NCBI RefSeq assembly: GCF_015222005.1
Contig: NZ_JADFFL010000001.1
Location: 843,108 to 907,107, forward strand
Direction of reading: 5' to 3'
DNA from: Mucilaginibacter myungsuensis
GTDB lineage: Bacteria > Bacteroidota > Bacteroidia > Sphingobacteriales > Sphingobacteriaceae
DNA length: 64,000 nucleotides
Part shown: positions 15,711 through 23,914 of the stretch, one piece after another
Layout of the letters: each line of letters opens with the position of its first letter
How positions within the stretch are numbered: position 1 is the first letter of the stretch
Notes under the pieces: generated by a model
The model's database searches: none
Told to the model about the DNA's origin: nothing
Seen by the model: only the letters and a program-made list of their open reading frames with translations
Program-made: the position numbers and the translations under genes

Positions 15711-15810
15711 GGGGCAAAAACCGCGTCCCGATACACTATAAGGCGTTTTCCACTGACGGATAAGTATGAAAAAAGGGCCAAACACTTTCGTATCGGGCCC
15801 TACATCTACC

Positions 15811-15845
15811 TATGAAAAACATACCCTTATGAGAGGGTATGACAA
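15811..15845. terminator. Possible terminator between the LytTR gene and ppx
   Basis: CATACCCT (about 15817-15824) pairs with AGGGTATG (15831-15838... ) around TATGAG, in a T/A-rich context. A weaker GGGCC hairpin (15774-15800) lies just before it. The two genes are convergent. Confidence 0.5.
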
Positions 15846-15897
15846 ATATAGAAACACTTTTAATTTTTTTTAACAATTTTTTAAAAAAAATTTAACG

Positions 15898-16779
15898 CTA
15901 TACGGACAGATTTTTCTCTATCAAGGTTTGAATAATGCCATCAACCATACCAACGCTTGGCACGTAGATGTTTTTGATACTACCCCATTTCAGTACACTA
16001 AGGTAAATTTCGCAAGCGGGGATGATCACGTCGGCACGGTCCTGATTCAATCCAAGTACGTTGATACGTTCTTTCATCGAGAAAGAGTTGAGGTAATTGT
16101 ACAAGTTGTTCAGTTTGGCAAATGATAGCGGGCTGCCCTCCTTTTCGCCCGATAGCTTGTACAGCTTATTGATGTTACCGCCGGTGCCAATGCCCGATAG
16201 GTTCTTCACGTTTTTGGTGTGCAGCCGTAAAAAGTCTTTCATGGCTTCCCAGGTATCGTCCTTATCCTGGTTATCCAAAATACGGATGGTACCCAAATTG
16301 AAAGACTGTGATGCCAGCAACTCGCCATTGCTGAACAGCGAAAGTTCGGTACTGCCGCCGCCAACATCAATATAGAGGTAGTTCTTTGTTTTATCGATAT
16401 CCTGCTCAATATGGCTGGAGTAGATGATATTAGCCTCAACCTCGCCATGTACGATCTCCAGATCTACGTTGGCTTCTTCCTTTATCGCCTTTACCAGATC
16501 GGCACCGTTCCTGGCTTCGCGCATGGCCGATGTGGCGCAGGCACGGTAGTCGTTCACCTTGTACACGTCCATCAGGTTCTTAAAGGCCTGCATGGTCTTT
16601 ACAAGGTCAACGCATTTTTTTTCGGATATCTGCTGATCAAGAAAAGCATCATCGCCCAACCTAAGCGGAACGCGCAATAGGGTATTTTTTTTGAACGACA
16701 CGGTGCCGTCGTTCTCTTTAATATCTGCTATCAGCAAACGAACGGCGTTACTACCGATATCTATAGCTGCGTATCTCAA
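15898..16779 (-). CDS. ppx: Exopolyphosphatase (Ppx/GppA family)
   Basis: The enzyme cleaves terminal phosphate from polyphosphate (or pppGpp). The 293-residue protein is the short, single-module form. ASKHA features are visible: IDIGSNAVRLLIAD at the N-terminus (phosphate-1), YIDVGGGSTELSLF (phosphate-2) and GIGTGGNINKL (adenosine-type). No ATG is near the conserved N-terminus, and the frame starts at TTG 16779, which overlaps the ppk1 stop codon (TTGA). Translation is probably coupled to ppk1. Pairing with ppk1 points to polyphosphate as substrate. Confidence 0.93.
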   Translation of the reverse strand: MRYAAIDIGSNAVRLLIADIKENDGTVSFKKNTLLRVPLRLGDDAFLDQQISEKKCVDLVKTMQAFKNLMDVYKVNDYRACATSAMREARNGADLVKAIKEEANVDLEIVHGEVEANIIYSSHIEQDIDKTKNYLYIDVGGGSTELSLFSNGELLASQSFNLGTIRILDNQDKDDTWEAMKDFLRLHTKNVKNLSGIGTGGNINKLYKLSGEKEGSPLSFAKLNNLYNYLNSFSMKERINVLGLNQDRADVIIPACEIYLSVLKWGSIKNIYVPSVGMVDGIIQTLIEKNLSV

Positions 16780-18830
16780 ACTCTGCCTTTCTTGTTTTTA
16801 AGGTAATTGTAAATGTCTATCTGCGCACGGACCAACGTGTCCGACTTGGTTTTGTGGTATTTGTTAGAGTTGGCGGCATTGATCTCGCGCGCCTTGGTAT
16901 TGTCGGTCAGTTGCAGATCTATAATGTCGCGGATCTCTTTTTGCAGCCACGAGCTGTAGATCGGGAAACCCACCTCTACCCTATTATCAATATTGCGCGA
17001 CATCAGATCGGCCGATGTAAGATACACCAGTTCGTCCCCGCCGTTACCGAATATCATAACCCGGGCGTGCTCCAAATATTTATCTATGATACTTATCGCA
17101 GTTATATTATCGCTCACGCCTTTAACACCCGGCACCAAACAACACATCCCCCGAATGATAAGCTGGATCTTCACCCCGGCTTTGCTGGCCTGGTAAAGTT
17201 TGGCTATCATGCTTTCGTCGGTCAAGCTGTTCATCTTCAAAACCATGTAAGCGGGCTTACCAAGCTTGGCGTTAGCTATCTCGGTATCTACTAATTTATA
17301 GATAGCCGGGCGCGAATCTATTGGCGATACGATCAAGTGCTTTAACCCACGTGGCAATACACCCTTATTTAACGCACGGAATACCTGTACCAGATCTGCA
17401 GTTAAACGCTTGCTGGCAGTAAGCAAAGTATGATCGGCGTATATTTCTGAGGTTTTCTCGTTAAAGTTACCGGTAGACAGCGCCGCGTAATGGGCAGGTT
17501 TACCTTTCTCGATACGGGTTACCAGGCAGATCTTAGAGTGCACTTTGTAACCTGCTATACCATAGATAACGTTAACACCGCCCTCTTCCAGCCGATTGCT
17601 CCAGCCTATATTGTTCTGCTCGTCAAAACGGGCGCGTAGTTCAACCAATACGTTCACCTTTTTGCCGTTCTTGGCGGCATTGATCAGGGCATGGACCACA
17701 CGGGAATTCTCGGCCAAACGATAGATCGATAAGCTGATCTCTTTAACCTTAGGGTCGATGGCCGCCTCGCGTAAAAAGTGGATGATGTAATCGAAAGACT
17801 GATATGGCGTACTGATCAGATAATCGTGCTTGGCGATGGAGGTCATCAAACTTTTGCCGAACGACAGGTCATCAACCGTTAGTGACGGATGCTTAGAATA
17901 CTCCAGATCGGGCCGACCAACGTTAGGGAATTTGATAAAATCCTTAAAGTTTTGGTACCGGCTGACCGGGATGAGGCTTTCTTTACCAACCCCTATCTTG
18001 TCGACCAAAAATTGCACCATGTCTTCGGGCATGTCGGCATCATATTGCAAACGCATGGGCTTGCCTTTTTTACGCTTTTGCAAGCTTTTGCTCAGCGCAT
18101 CAATAAACTTCTCGCTTACTTCCTGATCAAGGTCCAGCTCCGCGTCGCGGGTAAGCTGTATGGAATACGCCTCGATGCTATCATGCTCAAAAATGAAGAA
18201 TACATCCTCCAGATTGTATCGGATAATGTCGTCAGATAAGATGATGAATTTTAAGTTATTAGTTTCAGGCAATACCAAAAATCGGGATACCGTATCGGGC
18301 AACTCTATCAGCGCGTATCTGATCTTCTTTTTATTGGTCAGCTTTACAAAAAAGTAGATGGCACGGTCGCGCAGTTCGGGCAGCGGCCCATGGGTATCCA
18401 GCATTACCGGTACCAATGTCGACAGCAGGCGTTCCCTAAAATAGCTTTTAACAAAAGTACCACGGGCCACGTTCAGCTGGGTCTCGTTGATCAGGAATAT
18501 CTTCTCGGCTGCAAGTTCTTTAACAATGATGTTATCGTACAGGTGACTGAACTTTTGCTCTTGCTTTAATACCAGGTTCTTGATCTGGCTCAACAATTTC
18601 TTCGGGCTGTAGCCTAATAATTGCTTGGCCTTGTCATTCAGGTTGGTCAAACGTGTGAGTGTTGCTACGCGGACACGATAAAACTCATCCAGATTAGAAG
18701 CAAAGATCGCCAGGAAACGTACCCTGTCTATTAGCGGAACGGTAGGGTCGGCCGCTTCTTGCAGTACCCTGTCGTTAAAGTAAAGCCAACTTATTTCCCG
18801 GTTAATTAAAGGTAAACGCTGATCAGGCAT
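16776..18830 (-). CDS. ppk1: Polyphosphate kinase 1
   Basis: PPK1 reversibly polymerises the gamma-phosphate of ATP into polyphosphate. The 684-residue protein has the usual length and order. An N-terminal domain begins with INREISWLYFNDRVLQEA. Next is a head domain with DEFYRVRVATL. Two phospholipase-D-like catalytic halves follow, including the autophosphorylated His in YKVHSKICLVTR (about 432) and the second His in YLEHARVMIFGNG. RFDEQNNIGWSNRLEEGGV is also family-typical. The gene overlaps ppx by 4 nt, so synthesis and breakdown of polyphosphate are co-transcribed. Confidence 0.97.
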   Translation of the reverse strand: MPDQRLPLINREISWLYFNDRVLQEAADPTVPLIDRVRFLAIFASNLDEFYRVRVATLTRLTNLNDKAKQLLGYSPKKLLSQIKNLVLKQEQKFSHLYDNIIVKELAAEKIFLINETQLNVARGTFVKSYFRERLLSTLVPVMLDTHGPLPELRDRAIYFFVKLTNKKKIRYALIELPDTVSRFLVLPETNNLKFIILSDDIIRYNLEDVFFIFEHDSIEAYSIQLTRDAELDLDQEVSEKFIDALSKSLQKRKKGKPMRLQYDADMPEDMVQFLVDKIGVGKESLIPVSRYQNFKDFIKFPNVGRPDLEYSKHPSLTVDDLSFGKSLMTSIAKHDYLISTPYQSFDYIIHFLREAAIDPKVKEISLSIYRLAENSRVVHALINAAKNGKKVNVLVELRARFDEQNNIGWSNRLEEGGVNVIYGIAGYKVHSKICLVTRIEKGKPAHYAALSTGNFNEKTSEIYADHTLLTASKRLTADLVQVFRALNKGVLPRGLKHLIVSPIDSRPAIYKLVDTEIANAKLGKPAYMVLKMNSLTDESMIAKLYQASKAGVKIQLIIRGMCCLVPGVKGVSDNITAISIIDKYLEHARVMIFGNGGDELVYLTSADLMSRNIDNRVEVGFPIYSSWLQKEIRDIIDLQLTDNTKAREINAANSNKYHKTKSDTLVRAQIDIYNYLKNKKGRV

Positions 18831-18943
18831 AGTCGATATTAGTAAGGCAGCAATGCCTATACAGCAAATCTGACCATTTATTTGTTAAGATAATATTAAG
18901 TTAAATGTTTTTGTTTACAAAACGCCCGCAGGGCGGGGAAAGC

Positions 18944-19092
18944 CGGGAAGACCGAAAGTACGAAAGTTAGGAATATATCGATATAGAAAGACCCGTTGTG
19001 GAAGTCTCCTTGCTTCTGACTTCAGACTTAGGATCATTCCAACTTCTGACTTTCGGACTTCCCGTCTTTCTGACTTTTCCGACTTTCGGACT
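18944..19092. repeat. GACTTTCGGACTT-type repeats in opposite orientations
   Basis: The 18831-19130 gap holds units such as GACCGAAAGTACGAAAGTTA at 18951-18970 and, in the other orientation, many GACTTCTGACTTTCGGACTT units at 19016-19092. The arrangement is a degenerate inverted repeat. The last unit is next to the YajQ promoter. No gene is visible here. Confidence 0.65.
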
Positions 19093-19099
19093 AAACACC

Positions 19100-19107
19100 T
19101 ATCTTTG
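19100..19107 (+). promoter_or_regulatory. -7 box TATCTTTG of the yajQ gene
   Basis: This is an exact TAnnTTTG match ending 23 bp before the ATG at 19131, giving a short leader. Confidence 0.65.
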
Positions 19108-19130
19108 CACTTTAATAAACCAAGCTACCC

Positions 19131-19622
19131 ATGCCAACATTTGATATTGTAAGCAAGGTTGACGGGCAAACGCTCGACAACGCTATAAACACAGCCAAAA
19201 AAGAGATACTGAACCGTTACGATTTTAACGGATCTAAAAGCACTATCGATCTGGATAAAAAGACCAACGTGATCACTATCGTTACCGAAGATGATATGCG
19301 TCTGAAAGCAATCACCGATTCTATTATTAGCCGTATGATCAAGCAGAACCTCGACCCTAAATCTTTGGATCAAGGTAAAGAGCAACACGCATCCGGCAAT
19401 ATGATCCGTAAAGAGATAGCTATAAAAGAAGGACTTGATAAAGAAGCCGCCAAAAAAGTGGTCAAAAAGATCAAGGACAGCGGTATGAAAGTACAACCAG
19501 CCATTATGGACGATATGGTACGCGTGACCGCAAAAAAGATAGACGACCTGCAGGCTGTGATCAGCCTTTGCCGTGGCGAGGATTTTGGTCAGCCGTTGCA
19601 GTATATTAATATGCGTGCTTAA
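19131..19622 (+). CDS. yajQ: YajQ family nucleotide-binding protein (putative cyclic-di-GMP effector)
   Basis: The 163-residue protein begins MPTFDIVSKVDGQTLDNAIN and contains EILNRYDFNGSKSTIDLD and FGQPLQYINMRA at the end, which are diagnostic for YajQ. The family has two RNP-like ferredoxin folds, and some members bind c-di-GMP and act with a transcription factor. Length is typical. It is monocistronic, between a TAnnTTTG promoter and a strong terminator. A c-di-GMP role is known only for some family members, so it is an inference here. Confidence 0.95.
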   Translation: MPTFDIVSKVDGQTLDNAINTAKKEILNRYDFNGSKSTIDLDKKTNVITIVTEDDMRLKAITDSIISRMIKQNLDPKSLDQGKEQHASGNMIRKEIAIKEGLDKEAAKKVVKKIKDSGMKVQPAIMDDMVRVTAKKIDDLQAVISLCRGEDFGQPLQYINMRA

Positions 19623-19639
19623 TTAGGCATCGGCGTATA

Positions 19640-19681
19640 AAAGGAAAGGCCTTTGCATTACTGCAAAGGCCTTCCCTTTTA
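19640..19681. terminator. Bidirectional terminator after yajQ
   Basis: AAGGCCTTTGCA (19646-19657) pairs with TGCAAAGGCCTT (19662-19673), extended by AAAAGG/CCCTTTT. It sits between convergent genes. Confidence 0.88.
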
Positions 19682-19691
19682 AAATTTCCGT

Positions 19692-20084
19692 TTAGTTAGA
19701 CGGGATAAGCACAACCTTAACCGTGAACGCGCCAGGTTTGGTAATGACCGTAGAACCATCAGATGCCTGGGTCTCTAAAGTGATATTGCCCACGCTATGT
19801 GTGTAACTGTAAGCGATGCCATTATAAACTTGTGGTAATTGCTCGTAAACCCCACCGCCAAAGGTAGCGTAAGATACTATAGCCCAATTTTGGTTAACAT
19901 CGGCATCAATTGCCGGCATCTGATAGCTCGCCGAATAGGTTCTACCGCCATCGCTGGTACTCCAATCGTTTGCCCTTACATCAATAAAATAGGTCTCGTT
20001 AGGCACCACCACATTGTTGGTCTTTTTGCACGAGGTAGCCAGCAAAGCAAAGCAGGCTAAGAATAATAGGAATGATCTTTTCAT
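19692..20084 (-). CDS. Small lipoprotein of unknown function
   Basis: The 130-residue product has a lipobox TSC after MKRSFLLFLACFALLA, so the mature protein starts at CKKTNNVVVPNETYFIDV. The rest looks beta-rich (NWAIVSYATFGGGVYEQLPQ, ITLETQASDGSTVI), compatible with one Ig-like or lipocalin-like domain. It is divergent from the CarboxypepD_reg-like gene with a 68-bp gap. I recognise no family. Confidence 0.7.
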   Translation of the reverse strand: MKRSFLLFLACFALLATSCKKTNNVVVPNETYFIDVRANDWSTSDGGRTYSASYQMPAIDADVNQNWAIVSYATFGGGVYEQLPQVYNGIAYSYTHSVGNITLETQASDGSTVITKPGAFTVKVVLIPSN

Positions 20085-20152
20085 AAGTTTGTATGTCTTT
20101 ATAATTGTCAGATATTTTAAAAAGCAAAAGGTTTAGTCACTAACTTTAACCA

Positions 20153-21340
20153 ATGCTAAAAAACCTGATCTTACTCTTAACGCTATTTCCGGCCACTCTG
20201 TTTGCACAAAGCACAATTAGTGGCCGCGTGGTTAGCATGGCCAACAAAAACGGAGTGGCAGCGGCCAGTGTTTTCTTAAGCAACACCAGCATTGGCACCA
20301 ATACCCTGCCCGACGGAACTTACACCCTAAAGAACGTTAGGAACGGGCAATACGACCTTGTAGTGACCTGCGTGGGTTACGAGCCTCATCACTATACCGT
20401 GCTGATAAACAATACAGATAAGGCTGTAGATGTTATAGAGCTAATGCCCAAAGTGACCGAATTAAAAGAGGTCACCATAAAATATGACCCTAAAGATCTT
20501 AATAGCGACAAAGCCAACAACGCTTTACGCAAGATCCAGTTAGCCAGATTCACCGCCGAGTTTTTAGGCCGCACCGCTAATGCATCGGAGTGTAAACTAT
20601 TGAATCCGGACATACTCGACCTGTATCACGACCCTAAGGATAATTCGCTGCGCGCTAACGCGCCCGATTTTTTGCTGATACAGAACGATGCATTGGGTTA
20701 CAAAATAAAATACCTGCTAACAGACTTTTACTTTACCCCTAAGACCGGCGATGTCTATTACGTTGGCTCGTTCATTTTTGAACCGTTGACCGGCGACGAA
20801 GCATCACAGCGCAAATGGATGCGCAACCGCGTAGCGGCTTACAAGGGTTCGGATATGCACTTTTTGAGGGCCTGTATTATTGATATGGTAACCGAAGAGG
20901 GCTTTACGGTTTACAGTCTCACCCGCAAAAACAATGATGCCCGGCAACCGGACAGTGTAATAAAGGCTAAAGCCACCGCGTTTAAAATGGCCGGTTTTGA
21001 CAGAGGTGTTAGAGACTCCTTAAAATATTGGGCCGAACAGGCCAACATGCCAAAATATACAGAAATACGTTCAAACAAGCCGGTACCTACCCGGGATTAC
21101 ATCAGACTTACCCAAACTAAAGGCCTTTTTGCAATAGGCTACCCCGGCAAATTGCAGATAAGGTATAAAACAAGGGCGCTGAACGCGCTCATTAGCTTTT
21201 ACGAACCTTTTTCTTTTTTCGACAACAACGGCGTCATAGTCAATCCCCGAAGCAATACAATGGAGGGCGCCTGGGCTTTTCAGCGCGTAGCCGATCTGCT
21301 GCCCGTAGATTATGAATTGCCAATTAGCTTAAACGATTGA
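20153..21340 (+). CDS. CarboxypepD_reg-like domain protein
   Basis: The 395-residue protein has a signal peptide (MLKNLILLLTLFPATLFAQ) and then an Ig-like CarboxypepD_reg-like domain at about 20-105 (STISGRVVSMANKNGVAAAS, GYEPHHYTV), the kind found at the N-terminus of SusC/TonB-dependent receptors. The remaining ~290 residues have no plug or barrel. Related Bacteroidota proteins with this layout are secreted and uncharacterised. The stop codon is directly adjacent to the stop of the convergent GH5 gene. Confidence 0.8.
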   Translation: MLKNLILLLTLFPATLFAQSTISGRVVSMANKNGVAAASVFLSNTSIGTNTLPDGTYTLKNVRNGQYDLVVTCVGYEPHHYTVLINNTDKAVDVIELMPKVTELKEVTIKYDPKDLNSDKANNALRKIQLARFTAEFLGRTANASECKLLNPDILDLYHDPKDNSLRANAPDFLLIQNDALGYKIKYLLTDFYFTPKTGDVYYVGSFIFEPLTGDEASQRKWMRNRVAAYKGSDMHFLRACIIDMVTEEGFTVYSLTRKNNDARQPDSVIKAKATAFKMAGFDRGVRDSLKYWAEQANMPKYTEIRSNKPVPTRDYIRLTQTKGLFAIGYPGKLQIRYKTRALNALISFYEPFSFFDNNGVIVNPRSNTMEGAWAFQRVADLLPVDYELPISLND

Positions 21341-22477
21341 TCATTTTTGATCGTGATAACCGATAGCTTCTTTCATGCCGGTACTCAGGTTATCTAAAGA
21401 TGGTTCGCCGTCGAAGATGGAAAAATTACAGTTGTATTCCCACAATATGCCCGGGATGTTTAATTGCTTTAAAGACGTGCGTACGGCTTTAATATAATTA
21501 ACCCGGCTTTGCGGATCGGTATATTTGTTATACACGCCATATTCGCCGCAGATGATCGGCACCGAATATTTATCGGCCCAAGCTTTTACTATCTTTAGTT
21601 TATCCGTGATCGAACCTTCGTTGCCGTCCAGGTGATACTTTTTATAGTTGCTTTCTCCAAAACTTCCTTTCGCTTTTTCATTCATCGGCGGGAATGTACT
21701 ATTGGCATAAGGGAAACCGATACCTGTAGTAGCCATTTGCACCCCTACCCAATCGGCACCCTGGTGGGTGAATAAGAACGGCTCATAAAAATGGAATACG
21801 TAAATAATATTGTCGTCCTTCAGCCGAACAAAGCGGCTTAACTCGTAAATGCTGTTATAGTTAGACGCGCCAACCAATAATGTGCGTTTAGGATCAATTT
21901 TGCGCAGTGCGGTAACGATATTATAGGCTGCGTCTTTCCAAACTTGGGGATCTATCGGTCCGGGTTCGTTATAGATCTCAAAAAAAAGCTGGTCGGGGCT
22001 GGCTGACTTAAATCTTTCGGCAACGGCGGTCCAGGTTTTAACAATGGCGGCCGTTTCGTTGTAGTGGTTCTCGTTGGTCAGCTCGCCGTAATGGTAGTCT
22101 ATAACGAGTTTAAAGCCATATTTGCGGCATTTTTGCCAGAAATTTTCTACCCGGGCAAGAACTTTTTCGTTAGGCCCTTGTTTATTTTCCAGATACTTAA
22201 ACGCGACAGGCAATCTTATGCTTTTAAAGCCCAACGTTTTAAGCAACTCAAAGTCACTGTCTTTAATACCCTCGCTATCGGCCAGGTTATTATCCCAGGT
22301 TTGTTCCAACCACGATACACTTATCCCGTTGTTAAGCGTTTGTGCACGCTTAAAAGCCGTTTGCCTTTCGGTTGATAAATTTCGCTGGGGTTTTGCCTCT
22401 TGAGCAACCACTGTCAGCATAATTAAAAAAATTAATATTACCCGATGCTTTACGCGTGTGTTTGGTATTGAATACAT
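21341..22477 (-). CDS. Secreted GH5 (cellulase-family) glycoside hydrolase
   Basis: The 378-residue protein has an N-terminal signal segment (about 10-26) and a GH5 barrel. The acid/base Glu171 lies in FEIYNEPGP and the nucleophile Glu312 in IICGEYGVYN. Other family marks are GFKSIRLPVAF and LVIDYHYGEL. It should hydrolyse a beta-linked glucan or mannan outside the cytoplasm. It is divergent from a kinase/BcsB-like/GT2 set, so it could trim or release the polysaccharide made by that set, as BcsZ does for cellulose, although BcsZ is GH8. That role is inferred from position. Confidence 0.9.
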   Translation of the reverse strand: MYSIPNTRVKHRVILIFLIMLTVVAQEAKPQRNLSTERQTAFKRAQTLNNGISVSWLEQTWDNNLADSEGIKDSDFELLKTLGFKSIRLPVAFKYLENKQGPNEKVLARVENFWQKCRKYGFKLVIDYHYGELTNENHYNETAAIVKTWTAVAERFKSASPDQLFFEIYNEPGPIDPQVWKDAAYNIVTALRKIDPKRTLLVGASNYNSIYELSRFVRLKDDNIIYVFHFYEPFLFTHQGADWVGVQMATTGIGFPYANSTFPPMNEKAKGSFGESNYKKYHLDGNEGSITDKLKIVKAWADKYSVPIICGEYGVYNKYTDPQSRVNYIKAVRTSLKQLNIPGILWEYNCNFSIFDGEPSLDNLSTGMKEAIGYHDQK

Positions 22478-22550
22478 TTTTTAGCTATATTTCATCCGTT
22501 ATTTATGCTAAACGAGGCGTATTACTTATATAAGTAAATTTTTTGCACAG

Positions 22551-23897
22551 ATGTTTGTCCAGATCACTAAAGAAGAGCTTGCGAAAGAAATTAATAAAAA
22601 AGCGTGGTTTCAGACTAACAATATCGTATGGACCATCATTTTCTTATATCCTATCTTCAGCATCATCGATTTTATTTACGCTAACGAGGTTTGGATACAA
22701 TTTTTGATCGTGCGGATAATTACCGTAATGATCATTTACGCAACTTACACCTTCTTCATCAACCGAAAATACGATTATCGGATACTCCTGCATATCAGTT
22801 TCTTCATGCTGTCGTTAATTTCGGCCATCCTTTGTAACATCGTAACCGATTCGCGGCTAACTATCTATTTTTTAACGTATTCGGTCATTGTCCTATTTCT
22901 TAACCTGCAGGTTTTTTGGGAGCCGATAAACTCGGTGATACAAGGTTTGATAGCACTGATGTTGCTTGCTATTTTTTACAACTCGCTCAGCAACTATACG
23001 CTAGATCTTATAGTAAGTAATGGCGGTCAGTATTTTGTGGTCATTTTGATCATTTCTACATTGATCCCTAACGCGCGTTACAAAGTGATCGTGCGCGAAG
23101 TGAAACAGTCGATCGTGATCGAAAAATCTAACGAGCAACTGAAACAGCAGAACCACGATATTGCCGAAAAGAACAACATCATTGATATGCAGTACGACAG
23201 GCTGCGCAAGCTTGACGAGCAAAAAAACAGCTTTATCAATATTGCCGGCCACGATCTAAAGAACCTGATCGGCTCTATTATCATGAGTAATAACATGGTG
23301 AAGGACGAAGACTACCGTTTAAGCTCGGACCAGCGCGAATTTGTGCAATACATTGGCGACTCGGCCGATAAGATGCAATACATGCTTAACAAGTTAATGG
23401 ATGTTAAAGAGATCGAATCGCCGGAGTTGAAATTTAACCTGGAGATGTTCGACATTAACGCCGAAGTGCAAATGATCTACAAAGGACTGGTAGAAACGGC
23501 CCTGATGAAGAATATCCATTTGATAGACAACATCCTTAAACTACCGCTTAACGTAAAGCTGGATAAGGTATTCACCGGGCAGGTATTCCAAAACTTGTTG
23601 TCGAACGCTATCAAATTTTCGCAGACAAATAACAACATCCGTGTAATAACCAGCCTGCAACGCCAAAAGTTCGTTTTCGAGATCATTGACGAGGGCGTGG
23701 CCATTGGCCAGCAGGAGTTGGACATGATGTTCAATAAATTAAAAACACTTAACGACGCATCGGGCCACGTAGAGAGCCGTTTAGGCCTTGGATTATCTAT
23801 CGCCAAACTAATGACCAAAGAATTAGGCGGCGAATTAGCATACCGAAGCGACGAGAACGGTAATTATTTTAGAGTAGAGTTTTACGTGATCAATTAG
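22551..23897 (+). CDS. Membrane sensor histidine kinase of the EPS cluster
   Basis: The 448-residue protein has six likely transmembrane helices (about 25-180), a coiled-coil linker (190-220), a HisKA domain with His234 in NIAGHDLKNLIGS, and a HATPase_c domain with NLLSNAIKFSQ and GLGLSIAKLM. No receiver domain or adjacent response regulator is present, so its partner is elsewhere. The next gene begins 17 bp downstream, which suggests co-transcription with the polysaccharide genes and a regulatory role in them. Confidence 0.9.
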   Translation: MFVQITKEELAKEINKKAWFQTNNIVWTIIFLYPIFSIIDFIYANEVWIQFLIVRIITVMIIYATYTFFINRKYDYRILLHISFFMLSLISAILCNIVTDSRLTIYFLTYSVIVLFLNLQVFWEPINSVIQGLIALMLLAIFYNSLSNYTLDLIVSNGGQYFVVILIISTLIPNARYKVIVREVKQSIVIEKSNEQLKQQNHDIAEKNNIIDMQYDRLRKLDEQKNSFINIAGHDLKNLIGSIIMSNNMVKDEDYRLSSDQREFVQYIGDSADKMQYMLNKLMDVKEIESPELKFNLEMFDINAEVQMIYKGLVETALMKNIHLIDNILKLPLNVKLDKVFTGQVFQNLLSNAIKFSQTNNNIRVITSLQRQKFVFEIIDEGVAIGQQELDMMFNKLKTLNDASGHVESRLGLGLSIAKLMTKELGGELAYRSDENGNYFRVEFYVIN

Positions 23898-23914
23898 TAT
23901 TTTCCGAAACAGCG

